Source: Anaerobaca sp035448545
Lineage (GTDB): Bacteria > Planctomycetota > Phycisphaerae > Sedimentisphaerales > Anaerobacaceae
Reading direction: 5' to 3'
DNA length: 64,000 bases
Assembly (NCBI GenBank): GCA_035448545.1
Contig: DAOTJE010000001.1
Location: forward strand, 248,001-312,000
Under the pieces are notes generated by a model. That model was given only the letters and a program-made list of their open reading frames with translations. It ran no database searches and was not told the DNA's origin. The position numbers and the translations under genes are program-made. Shown here piece after piece: positions 41,699 through 50,418 of the stretch. Within the stretch, counting starts at the first letter, position 1; the number at the start of each line of letters is the position of its first letter.

Positions 41699-43185
41699 CG
41701 TGTCCTTTCTTGCATCTGTGCAACGACCTCATCGAATTGCCGCAACACCATCTCATCGGTCTGTTCGATGAATCGAGTGACGATGGCGATGGCCACACAG
41801 TTGGCGACAAACCCCGGGACGATCTCGTACATCCGTTCGCTCATACCCACCTGCTTCCAGAGGACCAGCGTGACGGTGCCGCAGACCATGCCCGCCAGCG
41901 CCGCCGGCCAGCTTGTTCGCTTTGAGAAGAGCGCAAACAGCACGAGGGGTCCGAAGGCTGCGCCGAATCCGCCCCAGGCGTAGGCGACGATCTCCAGGAT
42001 AGTCTCCGTCTTCACGCCCAGGGCCAGGATCAGAGCCATCAGCGAGATGACGAGGACGCACAGGCGCCCCACGAGGACGACTTCGCGCGGAGTGGCGTCG
42101 CGGTGGATCGCCCGGCGGTAGAAGTCCTCGGTCAACGCCGATGACGAGACGAGCAGTTGCGAATCGATCGTGGACATGATCGCCGAGAGGATCGCGGCCA
42201 GCATGATGCCGCCCAGCCACGGACGGGTGACTTCGGCGATCATGTAGATGAACACCTTCTCGGGGTCTCCGCCCGGCACGGTCCGAAACAGCCCGATGCC
42301 GATCAAGCCGATCGCGACGGCCCCGGCCAGCGAGATGAATACCCAGACCATCGCGATCACCATCGACCGGGAGAGTCTGGCGAGCGATTTGACGCTCATG
42401 AACCGCACGAGGATGTGGGGTTGGCCGAAATAGCCGAGTCCCCAGGCCATCGCCGAGACGACCGCGAGAGAGGCGGCCGGTCCGCCGGCGGGGCTGAGGC
42501 TCCGTGCGATGTCCTTCACCGCCATGCCGTCCTGGATGCCGGCGGAGCCCCCGGCCCGCCCGTAGGCCAGCACCGGCACGACGACCAGCGCGATGACCAT
42601 CAGTGAACCCTGGAACACGTCCGTCCAGCAAACGGCCAGGAACCCTCCCATGAACGTGTACGCGATGATGACGGCGCCGCCGATGACGACCGCGACCGGA
42701 TACGAGACGCCGAAGGTGGACTCGAAGAGCTTGCCCGCCGCAACCAGGCCGCTGGAGGCGTAGATCGTGAAGAAGATCAGGATGACGATCGCCGAGACGG
42801 TCCGCAGCAGGCCGGTAGGGTCACCGAAGCGCGCCTCGAAGAAACAAGGCAGCGTGATGGAATTGGTCTTCTGAGTATAGAGCCGCAGCCGCCGCGAGAC
42901 CAGCAGCCAGTTCAAGCCTGTGCCGATGAACAGGCCGACCGCGATCCACGCGTTCGTCAGGCCGCCGACGTAGATTGCCCCGGGCAGGCCCATCAGCAGC
43001 CAGCCGCTCATGTCGCTGGCCTGGGCCGACAACGCCGTGACCCACGCACCCATCCCGCGCCCGCCCAGCAGGTACTCCTCGATGCTCTCGTTGCGCCGGT
43101 AGAAGTAGAACCCGATCGCCAGCAGGACGACGAAGTAAACAACAAACGTGACCATCGTCTCGGTCGTCATCATATAGTCCACCAT
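41695..43185 (-). CDS. sodium/solute symporter, PutP-like (SSS family)
   Basis: 496 residues with about 13 membrane helices. FYFYRRNESIEEYLLGGRGMGAWVTALSAQASDMSGWLLMGLPGAIY is the characteristic N-terminal SSS/PutP sequence; SAIMSTIDSQLLVSSSALTEDFYR (TM8-9 region with the sodium-site Ser/Thr residues) and AWGGFGAAFGPLVLFALFSKR are also typical of proline symporters. Proline is therefore the likely substrate. Start choice among 43185, 43173 and 43203 is uncertain; no strong ribosome site stands out. Confidence 0.88.
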   Translation of the reverse strand: MVDYMMTTETMVTFVVYFVVLLAIGFYFYRRNESIEEYLLGGRGMGAWVTALSAQASDMSGWLLMGLPGAIYVGGLTNAWIAVGLFIGTGLNWLLVSRRLRLYTQKTNSITLPCFFEARFGDPTGLLRTVSAIVILIFFTIYASSGLVAAGKLFESTFGVSYPVAVVIGGAVIIAYTFMGGFLAVCWTDVFQGSLMVIALVVVPVLAYGRAGGSAGIQDGMAVKDIARSLSPAGGPAASLAVVSAMAWGLGYFGQPHILVRFMSVKSLARLSRSMVIAMVWVFISLAGAVAIGLIGIGLFRTVPGGDPEKVFIYMIAEVTRPWLGGIMLAAILSAIMSTIDSQLLVSSSALTEDFYRRAIHRDATPREVVLVGRLCVLVISLMALILALGVKTETILEIVAYAWGGFGAAFGPLVLFALFSKRTSWPAALAGMVCGTVTLVLWKQVGMSERMYEIVPGFVANCVAIAIVTRFIEQTDEMVLRQFDEVVAQMQERTR

Positions 43186-43280
43186 CCGCCGCTCATACCG
43201 CATGACCGCGCCCACAACGCAGCCAGCATCGCGGCACAAGGGACTCCCTCTTTATCCGTCCGAGAGCCGCCTCTCTTCTC

Positions 43281-43380
43281 TTGTCATGCTGAGCGGAGCG
43301 CAGCGAAGTCGAAGCATCTGGCCAAAGGCCATGCGCGCCTCTTGTCCTCGGGTAGACCCCTCGGCAGGCTCGGGGTGACA
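43281..43380. repeat. dispersed extragenic repeat pair
   Basis: TTGTCATGCTGAGCGGAGCG followed by CAGCGAAGTCGAAGCATCTGG (43281-43320) and, downstream in inverse sense, AGACCCCTCGGCAGGCTCGG followed by GGTGACA (43354-43380). The second part matches, in reverse complement, the element at 22687-22718. Both belong to the family of the 30-bp units around the GIY-YIG gene. The repeat lies in the gap before the PutP-like gene. Confidence 0.75.
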
Positions 43381-43433
43381 CATTGATCGTTGCCAAGTAC
43401 TTCATTTCATTTTCTTTCGCGTGAGCAACTTCT

Positions 43434-44366
43434 TCACCCATCCGCACATGCGCTCCATGAACCCTTTCTCATGGGCGACGCCGGACCGCCGGCCGTGAAC
43501 AGCACCGCGAATCGCGTCACCAGCGCCCCCAGCAGTACATATCCGAGAATCACCTGCAACATCAGAAGCACCTGCCCGCACGTGCTGTCCGGATTGGCGG
43601 CGATGTCACCGAACCCCAGCGTCGTCATCGTCACGACCGAGAAGTACAGCGCGTGCACGAAGCCACGAATGTCACCGGCCTCCCCATCGACCGCAAGACA
43701 GCCCGGCCACAACCGGTAGACAATCACAAAGACTGATGCGAGAAGCCCGAAACTGACAATGACGCGCCACGTGGACAAACCGTAATCAGATGCCAGCCAG
43801 AACAGTCGCACCGGCCATCGCAGGCATCGGTGTTCCTTGTACCATTGCTCCCAATTCATCCGGCGGATGTTGTATTCCAGGAGTTGGCTTGTGTCTGGGT
43901 AGATTCGCGTTACAGCAAGAGCGACACCCTCAAACTTCGTGTTCCTGTTCACTTCACAGCGGTAGAGCAAGGTTGTCCCGTCCACGACAAACCGGGAGAA
44001 ATCGGCATCTTGGAGGCATGCATACCGCAAATCCGCTCCGCCGAGGAATGCAGCGATAAGCTTCGAATGCTCCAGATGAGAACAACTCAAATCGGCCTGC
44101 TCGAGGTAAGTTCCGTGAAGCTTGACTCCTTCGAGATGAACCTTGCCGCTGAACCCAGAATTCGGAAAGGCACCAAGCATGGCCCCTCTCATGAAGCCGT
44201 TCTGTAGTGTGATGTTTTCCAGAAGGACATCCTGTTCGGGGTGCTGTCTTCGCCAGTCGTTCCACTCGGTCATGTCCTGTCTGTCGGAGCAGCGTTTGAG
44301 CATGTCGTACTGCCCCTGGCTGAAGCGGGGTTGCCGCTGGTTCTCTCCCTCGTCTGGCCTTGCCAT
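43434..44366 (-). CDS. pentapeptide-repeat protein fused to a two-TM ion channel
   Basis: 310 residues. Residues about 55-150 form pentapeptide-type repeats (A/C-[D/N]-L-x-x pattern: EQADLSCSHLEHSKLIAAFLGGADLRYACLQDADF split over several turns). After a linker (NWEQWYKEHRCLRW) come a membrane helix (VIVSFGLLASVFVIVYRLW), a pore helix with the potassium filter TMTTLGFGD, and a second helix (QVLLMLQVILGYVLLGALVTRFAVLF). The fusion suggests gating or scaffolding by the quadrilateral beta-helix, which is inference. ATG 44366 has GAGGGA at good spacing; an upstream TTG is less likely. Confidence 0.85.
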   Translation of the reverse strand: MARPDEGENQRQPRFSQGQYDMLKRCSDRQDMTEWNDWRRQHPEQDVLLENITLQNGFMRGAMLGAFPNSGFSGKVHLEGVKLHGTYLEQADLSCSHLEHSKLIAAFLGGADLRYACLQDADFSRFVVDGTTLLYRCEVNRNTKFEGVALAVTRIYPDTSQLLEYNIRRMNWEQWYKEHRCLRWPVRLFWLASDYGLSTWRVIVSFGLLASVFVIVYRLWPGCLAVDGEAGDIRGFVHALYFSVVTMTTLGFGDIAANPDSTCGQVLLMLQVILGYVLLGALVTRFAVLFTAGGPASPMRKGSWSACADG

Positions 44367-44421
44367 CGCATCATCCCTCAATACGGCGTTTCGGGTTCAT
44401 AGTCGGTCTGGCCTCGGCTGA

Positions 44422-44646
44422 GATTGGCTTTGTTCTTGGGCGGTAAACCGCGTTTTTGGGCCAAAAACGCGGAAATTGGCTTTGTTTGGCGCATTGTGGT
44501 CCCTCCGATCTGTCGGACGATGCATCCCTCGGGCCTGCGGCCGGTGGTCTGGAGCCTGGCTCAGATTGGGTTCGATCGGGTTCGTTTCCTCGGTCGAATC
44601 GCTGTTCTTGGGCTGAAACGGCCGATAATTGGGTTTGTTTTGCACG
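44422..44646. repeat. two copies of a planctomycete-type dispersed repeat with a perfect palindrome
   Basis: Two related units, 44422-44494 and about 44564-44646, each run from GATTGG(C/G)TT to (A)AATTGG(C/G)TTTGTTT. On the minus strand they would translate as AKQSQF..F.PKN and AKQTQL...Q..., a known kind of repeat-derived peptide. The first unit contains a 25-bp palindrome (44448-44472): 12-base arms CCGCGTTTTTGG and CCAAAAACGCGG around a single G. No gene is supported in 44367-44844 apart from this. Confidence 0.75.
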
Positions 44647-44844
44647 TTGGGGGGCCGGTGGAGGGGCGATCCCGGCCCACAGCCACCCGAGACGGTGGTC
44701 TCGATTGCTTGGAACTGGTGTTTGGATGGCCATGAGTGCGTCCCTGGTGCTGACGGTCACCGATGGACTATTGAGTTATGTGGATATCATACAACTGGTG
44801 GCTTTCGGCGTCAACAAAAAAAACCGGAATCCGGGCCATATTCT

Positions 44845-45209
44845 TCAGTCCGCGACGATTTTTTCGTCCTGCTCTCGCCAGGCGGGATCGACGATACAGA
44901 GGAAGACGAGATCATCATCGCCGGTGTTTTCGATGAACTGGGTGGCATTCGGCGGGATGTAGACGGCGCAGCCGGCGCCGACAACCTGCGATTCGTTGCC
45001 GATAAACATCCGGCCGCAGCCGCCGATGACGTAATAGACCTCCGAGGAGGCCAGGCGATGCGGCCTCGTCGCCTCTCCCGCGCCACTCTCGCGTGTGCCA
45101 GGCTGTAGCGAATCTCCGCTTCCATCTTGTCCGGATGCAACAACTCACGCAGCAGCGAGCCGTCCCCGGCAACAAACTCCTCGCAATCGCTCAACGACCG
45201 TACGAGCAT
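44845..45209 (-). pseudogene. cupin domain protein gene interrupted by a frameshift
   Basis: Translation begins MLVRSLSDCEEFVAGDGSLL... and remains sensible through YSLAHARVA (about residue 43). The continuation lies in another frame: GEATRPHRLASSEVYYVIGGCGRMFIG, then AVYIPPNATQFIENTGDDDLVFLCIVDPAW, ending at 44845. The combined product is a standard small cupin with the H.(x)n motif region TRPHRL and IPPN. The shift falls near 45078-45082 in GTGGCGCGGGAGAGG, where two bases appear to be missing relative to V-A-P-G-E (or one extra). The start overlaps the stop of the nucleoside transporter (TAATG) with GGAGG upstream. Either a real lesion or a sequencing error. Confidence 0.8.
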
Positions 45210-46522
45210 TACGATCCTCCCAACAGAATCGACCCTTCCGTGAAGAACGTTCCGGCGACGCAGGCGGTCATCAGGCAGGCCAGCGTTGCAGCGATCAAGG
45301 CTCGAACCGCGACCGGCCCGATGTTCCGCGTCTGCTGCGGCGCCAGGGCGCAGAGGCTGCCGACGAAGATCGCCATCGACGCAATGTGGGCGAATCCGCA
45401 CAGGGCGTACGTGGCGATGACCGCCGAGCGAGAGTGCTGCAAGAGGCCGTTCTTCATTGCGGCCGCCAGATCGTTGTAGGCGGCCACCTCGGTGACGATC
45501 AGGCGTTCTCCAACGATTCGCGAAATCTCTCGAACGTCCGCCAGCGGCACGCCCAGGATCAGCGTTAGGGGGTAGAACAGGTATCCGAACAGGGCCCGGA
45601 GCGACCACTGTCCCTGCCAGCCGAACGCGGGGTTGATCCATGCTCCGAGCCCGCCGAGGAGCAGGTCCGCCAGCGCCACGAGGCCCAGGACGGCGATCAG
45701 CAGGGCGGCGATGCCGACGATCATGCGCACTCCGGCGTTGGCGCCGTTGACGATCGCCTCGAACAGTCCGCTGTCTTTCTCGTAGTAAGGCTCGACGCGA
45801 ACACCGAGCGTCTGGGGCTGCTCGCTTTCCGGCAGGAGGATTTTCGACATGACCAAGGCCGCCGGCGCCGAGAGCAGGGACGCCGAGACCAGGTGTCCGG
45901 CGATCATCGGAAACTGCTCCCGCAGGCTGAAGACGTACAACGCCAGTACATTGGATGAGACCGTGGCCATTCCCGCAGTCAGGATCGTGCAGGTCTCCGA
46001 CCGCGTCAGGCGGGCAAGATGTGGCTTGACGGTGAGCATGGACTCGACGCCCACGAAGATGTTGCTGGCGGCCACCAGCGATTCGGCGCCGGAGATCCGC
46101 ATCAGGCGGGTAAAGACCCGGGCGAAGGCCTTGATCAACAGCGGCATGACCCGCAGGTAATAAAGGATCGCGATCAGCGCGGAGAAGAAGATGATCGTCG
46201 GAAAGCCCTGGAACGCCAGGATGAAGCCGAGCGAGGTTTCGCCATCGTCTCCAGTCTGGCCGGGTCCGAGGGCCAGGCGGCCGAAGACGAAGCGTGCGCC
46301 GGCGCCGGCCGAGTCAATCACGCGGACGACCCCGTCGTTGACGAGCAGGAAGACCTTCGCTCCGGCCGGCACCAGGAAGATGAACGCCGCGACGGCCAGT
46401 TGCAGCACGACGCCCCAGGCGATCAGCCGCCGGTTCATGTTGCGTCGCTCGGCCGAAAAGACCCACGCGACGCCCATCGGGACGAAGATACCCGTGAAGC
46501 TGACGAGATTGTAGATGTCCAT
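45209..46522 (-). CDS. concentrative nucleoside transporter (CNT/NupC family)
   Basis: 437 residues, multi-spanning. Family marks are GFPTIIFFSALIAILYYLRVMPLLIKAFA, GAESLVAASNIFVGVESMLTVKPHLARLTRSE, TAGMATVSSNVLALYV, and LIVTEVAAYNDLAA with YALCGFAHIASMAIFVG near the end. CNT proteins import nucleosides with H+ or Na+. The G-(x)-ES and TE motifs that bind nucleoside and ion are present. The ATG at 46522 is preferred to the TTG at 46543. A cupin gene (broken) is coupled downstream, and a HAD phosphatase (NagD-like), possibly nucleotide-directed, lies 93 bp upstream on the same strand. Confidence 0.9.
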   Translation of the reverse strand: MDIYNLVSFTGIFVPMGVAWVFSAERRNMNRRLIAWGVVLQLAVAAFIFLVPAGAKVFLLVNDGVVRVIDSAGAGARFVFGRLALGPGQTGDDGETSLGFILAFQGFPTIIFFSALIAILYYLRVMPLLIKAFARVFTRLMRISGAESLVAASNIFVGVESMLTVKPHLARLTRSETCTILTAGMATVSSNVLALYVFSLREQFPMIAGHLVSASLLSAPAALVMSKILLPESEQPQTLGVRVEPYYEKDSGLFEAIVNGANAGVRMIVGIAALLIAVLGLVALADLLLGGLGAWINPAFGWQGQWSLRALFGYLFYPLTLILGVPLADVREISRIVGERLIVTEVAAYNDLAAAMKNGLLQHSRSAVIATYALCGFAHIASMAIFVGSLCALAPQQTRNIGPVAVRALIAATLACLMTACVAGTFFTEGSILLGGS

Positions 46523-46615
46523 GACGACGGATTGTACAGACAACCGGGGAGCGTTGGAATACCGGACTGATGGGTAGACTGGGGTGTGCCGAAGCAGTGG
46601 AGTGCGGTACGCACC

Positions 46616-47389
46616 CTACTTTGTCAGCTCGCTGACGTCTTTGAGGATGTGGTGCGGCCGGTAGGCGTAGCGGTCCAGGTCGGACTCCTTGGTGATCCCG
46701 CTGAGGACCAGAACCGTGTCGATGCCCGACTCGATGCCGGCGATGATGTCCGTGTCCATCCGGTCGCCGATGATGACCGTCTCGTCGCGTTCGCACTGGA
46801 GCAGGGTCCGGGCGTGTCGCATGATGAGCGGATTGGGCTTGCCGATGAAATACGCCTGCCGTCCGGTGGCCATCTCGATCGGCGCGATCAGGGCCCGGCA
46901 CGCCGGAGCGATCCCCTTCTCGGTGGGCCCTGTCACGTCAGGATTGGTCCCCACCAGCCGCGCGCCGCCCAGCACCAGTTGGATGGCGGTCTCGATCTTC
47001 TCGTAGCTGTAGCTTCGCGTCTCGCCCACCACGACATAATCCGGGCTGTTCTCATCGACGGAGAGCCCGGCCTCGTACAGGGCCTGGTAGAGTCCCGAGT
47101 CGCCGATGGCGAAGACCCGTCCGCCGGGACATTGCGAGGCGATAAAATGGGCCGTCGCCATCCCGGAGGTGATGAAATGGTCTTCGCCCACCTCGATGCC
47201 CATGTGCAGCAGCTTCTGGTGAAGCTCTCGGGGCGAGCGAGCGGAACTGTTGGTCAGGAAGAGGAACCGCTTGCCCTCGGCCTTGAGCCAGTCCACGAAG
47301 GCCTTCGAGCCTTCCAGCAGACGCGAACCGTGGTAAATGACCCCGTCCATGTCGCAGACGAAACCGCGTTTGCTTCTCAACTGTTCCAT
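46616..47389 (-). CDS. HAD-IIA family phosphatase (NagD-like)
   Basis: 257 residues. It shows GFVCDMDGVIYHG (nucleophile Asp and acid/base Asp), RFLFLTNSSARSP (motif II), FIGKPNPLIM (motif III Lys) and VIIGDRMDTDIIAGIESG (motif IV), with the C2 cap between. NagD-type enzymes dephosphorylate nucleotides and sugar phosphates. A promoter at 47440-47468 fits the start at 47389, which follows GGAGA. Association with a nucleoside transporter downstream suggests nucleotide salvage; this is inference. Confidence 0.9.
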   Translation of the reverse strand: MEQLRSKRGFVCDMDGVIYHGSRLLEGSKAFVDWLKAEGKRFLFLTNSSARSPRELHQKLLHMGIEVGEDHFITSGMATAHFIASQCPGGRVFAIGDSGLYQALYEAGLSVDENSPDYVVVGETRSYSYEKIETAIQLVLGGARLVGTNPDVTGPTEKGIAPACRALIAPIEMATGRQAYFIGKPNPLIMRHARTLLQCERDETVIIGDRMDTDIIAGIESGIDTVLVLSGITKESDLDRYAYRPHHILKDVSELTK

Positions 47390-47439
47390 CGATTCTCCAG
47401 AAACCACCAGGAGTGCCCCAGCCGACATATGCCTGTCTG

Positions 47440-47468
47440 AGATTACCGGATCAGTCTGGAGGCGTCAA
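47440..47468 (-). promoter_or_regulatory. sigma70 promoter for the HAD phosphatase gene
   Basis: Minus strand TTGACG, 17 nt, TAATCT; start near 47433, about 44 nt before the ATG. Confidence 0.65.
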
Positions 47469-47502
47469 GGCGGGCCTTGGAACGGTTGCGCTCGGTCGAG
47501 GG

Positions 47503-47531
47503 TTGACAGGGCCGGATCGGGTCTCTACGAT
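47503..47531 (+). promoter_or_regulatory. sigma70 promoter for the FHA protein gene
   Basis: TTGACA, 17 nt, TACGAT; start near 47538, about 44 nt before the ATG at 47582. Confidence 0.7.
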
Positions 47532-47581
47532 TGGGGTACTGGGCAGGTCGGTTCTACGGGCAGAAGGTCGGGGTCGCAGCC

Positions 47582-48013
47582 ATGGCATCGCTCATTGTCA
47601 CATCAGGCAGGCAGGAAGGGGACTACTATCCACTCGGGCATCGGACCAGCGTGATCGGTCGGGACGAAGCCCTGCTGATTCAGATCCTGGACAACATGGT
47701 GTCCCGCAAACACCTGCAAATCCGCTTCGACGAGAAGACGGGCCGATACTACGCCTACGACATGAAGAGCCGCAACGGGGTGTACATCAACAACCAGCGG
47801 ATCTCCGGCGAGACACCTCTGGTCGACGGAGACGTAATCCTGATCGGACTGACGACGCTGCTGTTCATCGACAAGGACTTCAAGGACAGAGACAGCGCGC
47901 TGTTGCACTACAAGAAGGTGGGCGAGCGGATGCGTGTCACGGTGTACGGCCCGCAGAAGATCGACGAGGTCGATCGCGGCCAGGGCGAGACCGGCCATCC
48001 CATCCGCTGGTAG
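47582..48013 (+). CDS. FHA domain protein
   Basis: 143 residues, a single forkhead-associated domain recognising phosphothreonine: TSVIGRDEALLIQILDNMVSRKHLQI contains the GR and S-R-K-H binding loops, and DMKSRNGVYINNQRI the SRNG motif. A helical tail follows (FKDRDSALLHYKKVGERMRVTVYG). It stands alone with its own promoter; the cognate Ser/Thr kinase is not in the window. No strong ribosome site precedes the ATG. Confidence 0.9.
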   Translation: MASLIVTSGRQEGDYYPLGHRTSVIGRDEALLIQILDNMVSRKHLQIRFDEKTGRYYAYDMKSRNGVYINNQRISGETPLVDGDVILIGLTTLLFIDKDFKDRDSALLHYKKVGERMRVTVYGPQKIDEVDRGQGETGHPIRW

Positions 48014-48055
48014 TTGGGGCCCGGCAGGCAGACGAATCAGGACAAGGAGGTACGG

Positions 48056-49387
48056 ATGGACCGACGGGAGATGCTGGGGGCTCTTGGATTTGGCGCTGCG
48101 GGGCTGCTCGGACTGGCGGGCCGGCGGCAGGACGCCTCGGCCGCAGAGTACGCCAGAGCGACAAAGGGCTTGCCCCCGCTGAAGATCACCGACGTCCGGG
48201 CGATCCTCACCGCGCCGCAGGGAATTCGCCTGTGCGTGGTGAAGGTCGAGACGAGCGAACCGGGCCTGTACGGACTTGGCTGTGCCACGTTCAACCAGCG
48301 GCCGCTGACGGTCGTGACGGCGGTCGACGAGTACCTCCGACCGTTCGCAAAGGGACGTGACGCTGAGAACATCGAGGACCTTTGGCAGAATGCCTACACC
48401 AGCTCGTACTGGCGGAACGGCCCGGTGCTCAACAATGCGCTGAGTGGGCTCGATCAGGCCCTGTGGGACATCAAGGGCAAGCGGGCGAACATGCCCGTGT
48501 ATCAGTTGCTGGGTGGCAAGTGCCGGTTCGCGGTCGATTGCTACACGCATTGCGGCGGGGGCACGCTGGCCCAGATCGAGGAGAGCGTCCGTCGGGCGAT
48601 GGAGCGGGGGTTCCGTCACATCCGCATCCAGCGCGGCGGCTACGGCTCGCCGCATCTGTCGAAGCAGGCCGATTTCAAGGAGGCCGGTTTCGGCGCGCCG
48701 GTCGATTCGAACATGGAGGTCCGGCCCTACGTCAAGGGCACGCTGGAGATGTTCGAACATATCCGCAAGACGTGCGGCGACGACGTCGAGCTGCTGCACG
48801 ACATCCATGAGCGCATCCCTCCGATCGAGGCGATCAATCTGGTCAAGCGGCTGGAAGCGTATCGGCCGTTCTTCATCGAGGACCCGTTCGCGCCGGAGGA
48901 CATCGGCTATTTCAGACTGCTGCGTCAGCAGACCTGTGTTCCCATCGCGATGGGCGAACTGTACAACAACCCACACGAGTGGGTCGGGCTGATGAGCGAG
49001 CGGCTGATCGACTTCATCCGCGTCCACATCTCGCAGATCGGCGGTTTCAGCGTGGCGCGCAAAATCGCGGCGCTGGGCGAGTGGTTCAACGTCCGCAGTG
49101 CCTGGCACGGGCCCGGCGACGTCTCGCCGGTCGGGCACGCCGCCAACGCGCATCTCGACCTGGCGATCTGGAACTTCGGAATTCAGGAAGCGGTCAGCTT
49201 CAACGACAAGACGCGCGAGGTTTTTCCCGGCGCTCCCACGGTCGAGAAGGGCTACATGTACATCAACGATGCTCCCGGATGGGGCGTGGACATCGACGAG
49301 ACCCTCGCCGCCAAGTTCCCCTTGCCCGAGCATCCCGGCTACTGGGAACCCGTCCGCCGCCCCGACGGCACCGCCGTCCGACCGTAG
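48056..49387 (+). CDS. Tat-exported mandelate racemase/enolase superfamily protein (ManD-like)
   Basis: 443 residues. The N-terminus MDRREMLGALGFGAAGLLGLAGRRQDASAA is a twin-arginine signal. The body matches D-mannonate/gluconate dehydratase-type members of the enolase superfamily (ManD/RspA): KITDVRAILTAPQG, ALSGLDQALWDIKGK, the long loop KQADFKEAGFGAPVDSNMEV, metal ligands in LLHDIHER, FFIEDPF and AMGELYNN, and SAWHGPGDVSPVGHAANAHL. Enolase-family dehydratases act on sugar acids; most are cytoplasmic, so export is notable. AAGGAGGT lies just upstream of the ATG. It is convergent with a GH43-like enzyme. Confidence 0.87.
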   Translation: MDRREMLGALGFGAAGLLGLAGRRQDASAAEYARATKGLPPLKITDVRAILTAPQGIRLCVVKVETSEPGLYGLGCATFNQRPLTVVTAVDEYLRPFAKGRDAENIEDLWQNAYTSSYWRNGPVLNNALSGLDQALWDIKGKRANMPVYQLLGGKCRFAVDCYTHCGGGTLAQIEESVRRAMERGFRHIRIQRGGYGSPHLSKQADFKEAGFGAPVDSNMEVRPYVKGTLEMFEHIRKTCGDDVELLHDIHERIPPIEAINLVKRLEAYRPFFIEDPFAPEDIGYFRLLRQQTCVPIAMGELYNNPHEWVGLMSERLIDFIRVHISQIGGFSVARKIAALGEWFNVRSAWHGPGDVSPVGHAANAHLDLAIWNFGIQEAVSFNDKTREVFPGAPTVEKGYMYINDAPGWGVDIDETLAAKFPLPEHPGYWEPVRRPDGTAVRP

Positions 49388-49407
49388 TTGGCCGGCGTTC
49401 TCTGCGT

Positions 49408-50406
49408 TTACGGCTTGGCGTATTTGTCGCGGTTGCAGGTGATCGTGCCGTCGTGGTATTCGAGCTCGGCCGCTTGCAGCACGGTGCGGTTGGTGCGGTA
49501 GAGCGGATGATCCGGCGGGTAGTGCACGTGGTAAAGGATAATGGGTCGGTCGCCGAGCAGGATCACGCCGGGGTGGCCTCCCTTGGCATCGTCCTTGACA
49601 CGTTTGCCCGGATCGAAGAGCAGACCGTTGTCGAACTGCCAATCGGTCAGGCCGTCCTGCGAGCGATAGGCCCGTATGCCGCGCTGCCCCGCATCCACCA
49701 CCAGCCAGTAGGCGTCCTGCCACGGCCAGACGAACGGTGCTTCGTGGCTGACGTCGGTGACCGCCGGTCCCACGACCGTCCAATGGTAAAGGTCGTCGCT
49801 TTGGGCGAGGTAGGAATAGGATCCGTGGACCTCATCCTTGTAGAGCATGCACCAATTGTCACCCGCCCGATAGACGCAGGCGTCGATGCACCGGTCCGAG
49901 GACAGGTCGAGCGTGGACTGAAAGGTCCAGGCTCTGCCGTCAGCGCTGGTGAAGTGCTTGATGAACCGCTTGCCGATCCAGTCCTTGTAGATGCCGTCGA
50001 CCCAGGAGACGTACATGTGGTATAGACCGTTGTAATACAGGATGCCGGGCGCCCACCAGCTGCAGTTGTTGGCGATAGGGTCGCCAAGGCCCTGATCGCC
50101 CTGACACGTGCCGAGGTAGCGCCACTGCCGCCCATCCTTCGACGCCGCAATCCCAATGGCCGAGCCGTGGCAGAACTCGACGCCCTCGTTCGGTTGAAGG
50201 GTCGCGCGCCGCTGGGTGTAGTAGACCCACCATTCGCCCGCCTGCTGGTTCCAGACGGGAGCGGGATCGGCGGCCCCATCCCAGATCGGGTCGCTGAACA
50301 GCGGGGCTGGGGCATTGGCCAGGTCGAACATTCGCTCGGTTGCGGCGTCGCACACGCCGCACAGTAGAGCCGACAGACACCAACCAACGAGCACTCTGTT
50401 TCTCAT
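49408..50406 (-). CDS. secreted GH43-like five-bladed propeller glycoside hydrolase
   Basis: 332 residues with a signal peptide (LVGWCLSALLCGVCDA). Repeated propeller elements DPIWDGAADPAPVWNQQAGEWWVYYTQR, ISASKDG-type GIAASKDGRQWRYLG, WWAPGILYYNGLYHMYVSWVDG, FTSADGRAWTF, and APFVWPWQDAYWLVVDAG match the GH43/GH117-like superfamily, where DPAP and WAP carry the catalytic Asp and pKa-modulating residues. Specificity cannot be read from sequence. It starts 12 bp after the rhomboid gene on the same strand. Confidence 0.8.
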   Translation of the reverse strand: MRNRVLVGWCLSALLCGVCDAATERMFDLANAPAPLFSDPIWDGAADPAPVWNQQAGEWWVYYTQRRATLQPNEGVEFCHGSAIGIAASKDGRQWRYLGTCQGDQGLGDPIANNCSWWAPGILYYNGLYHMYVSWVDGIYKDWIGKRFIKHFTSADGRAWTFQSTLDLSSDRCIDACVYRAGDNWCMLYKDEVHGSYSYLAQSDDLYHWTVVGPAVTDVSHEAPFVWPWQDAYWLVVDAGQRGIRAYRSQDGLTDWQFDNGLLFDPGKRVKDDAKGGHPGVILLGDRPIILYHVHYPPDHPLYRTNRTVLQAAELEYHDGTITCNRDKYAKP

Positions 50407-50418
50407 GTGAAGGTCCTT

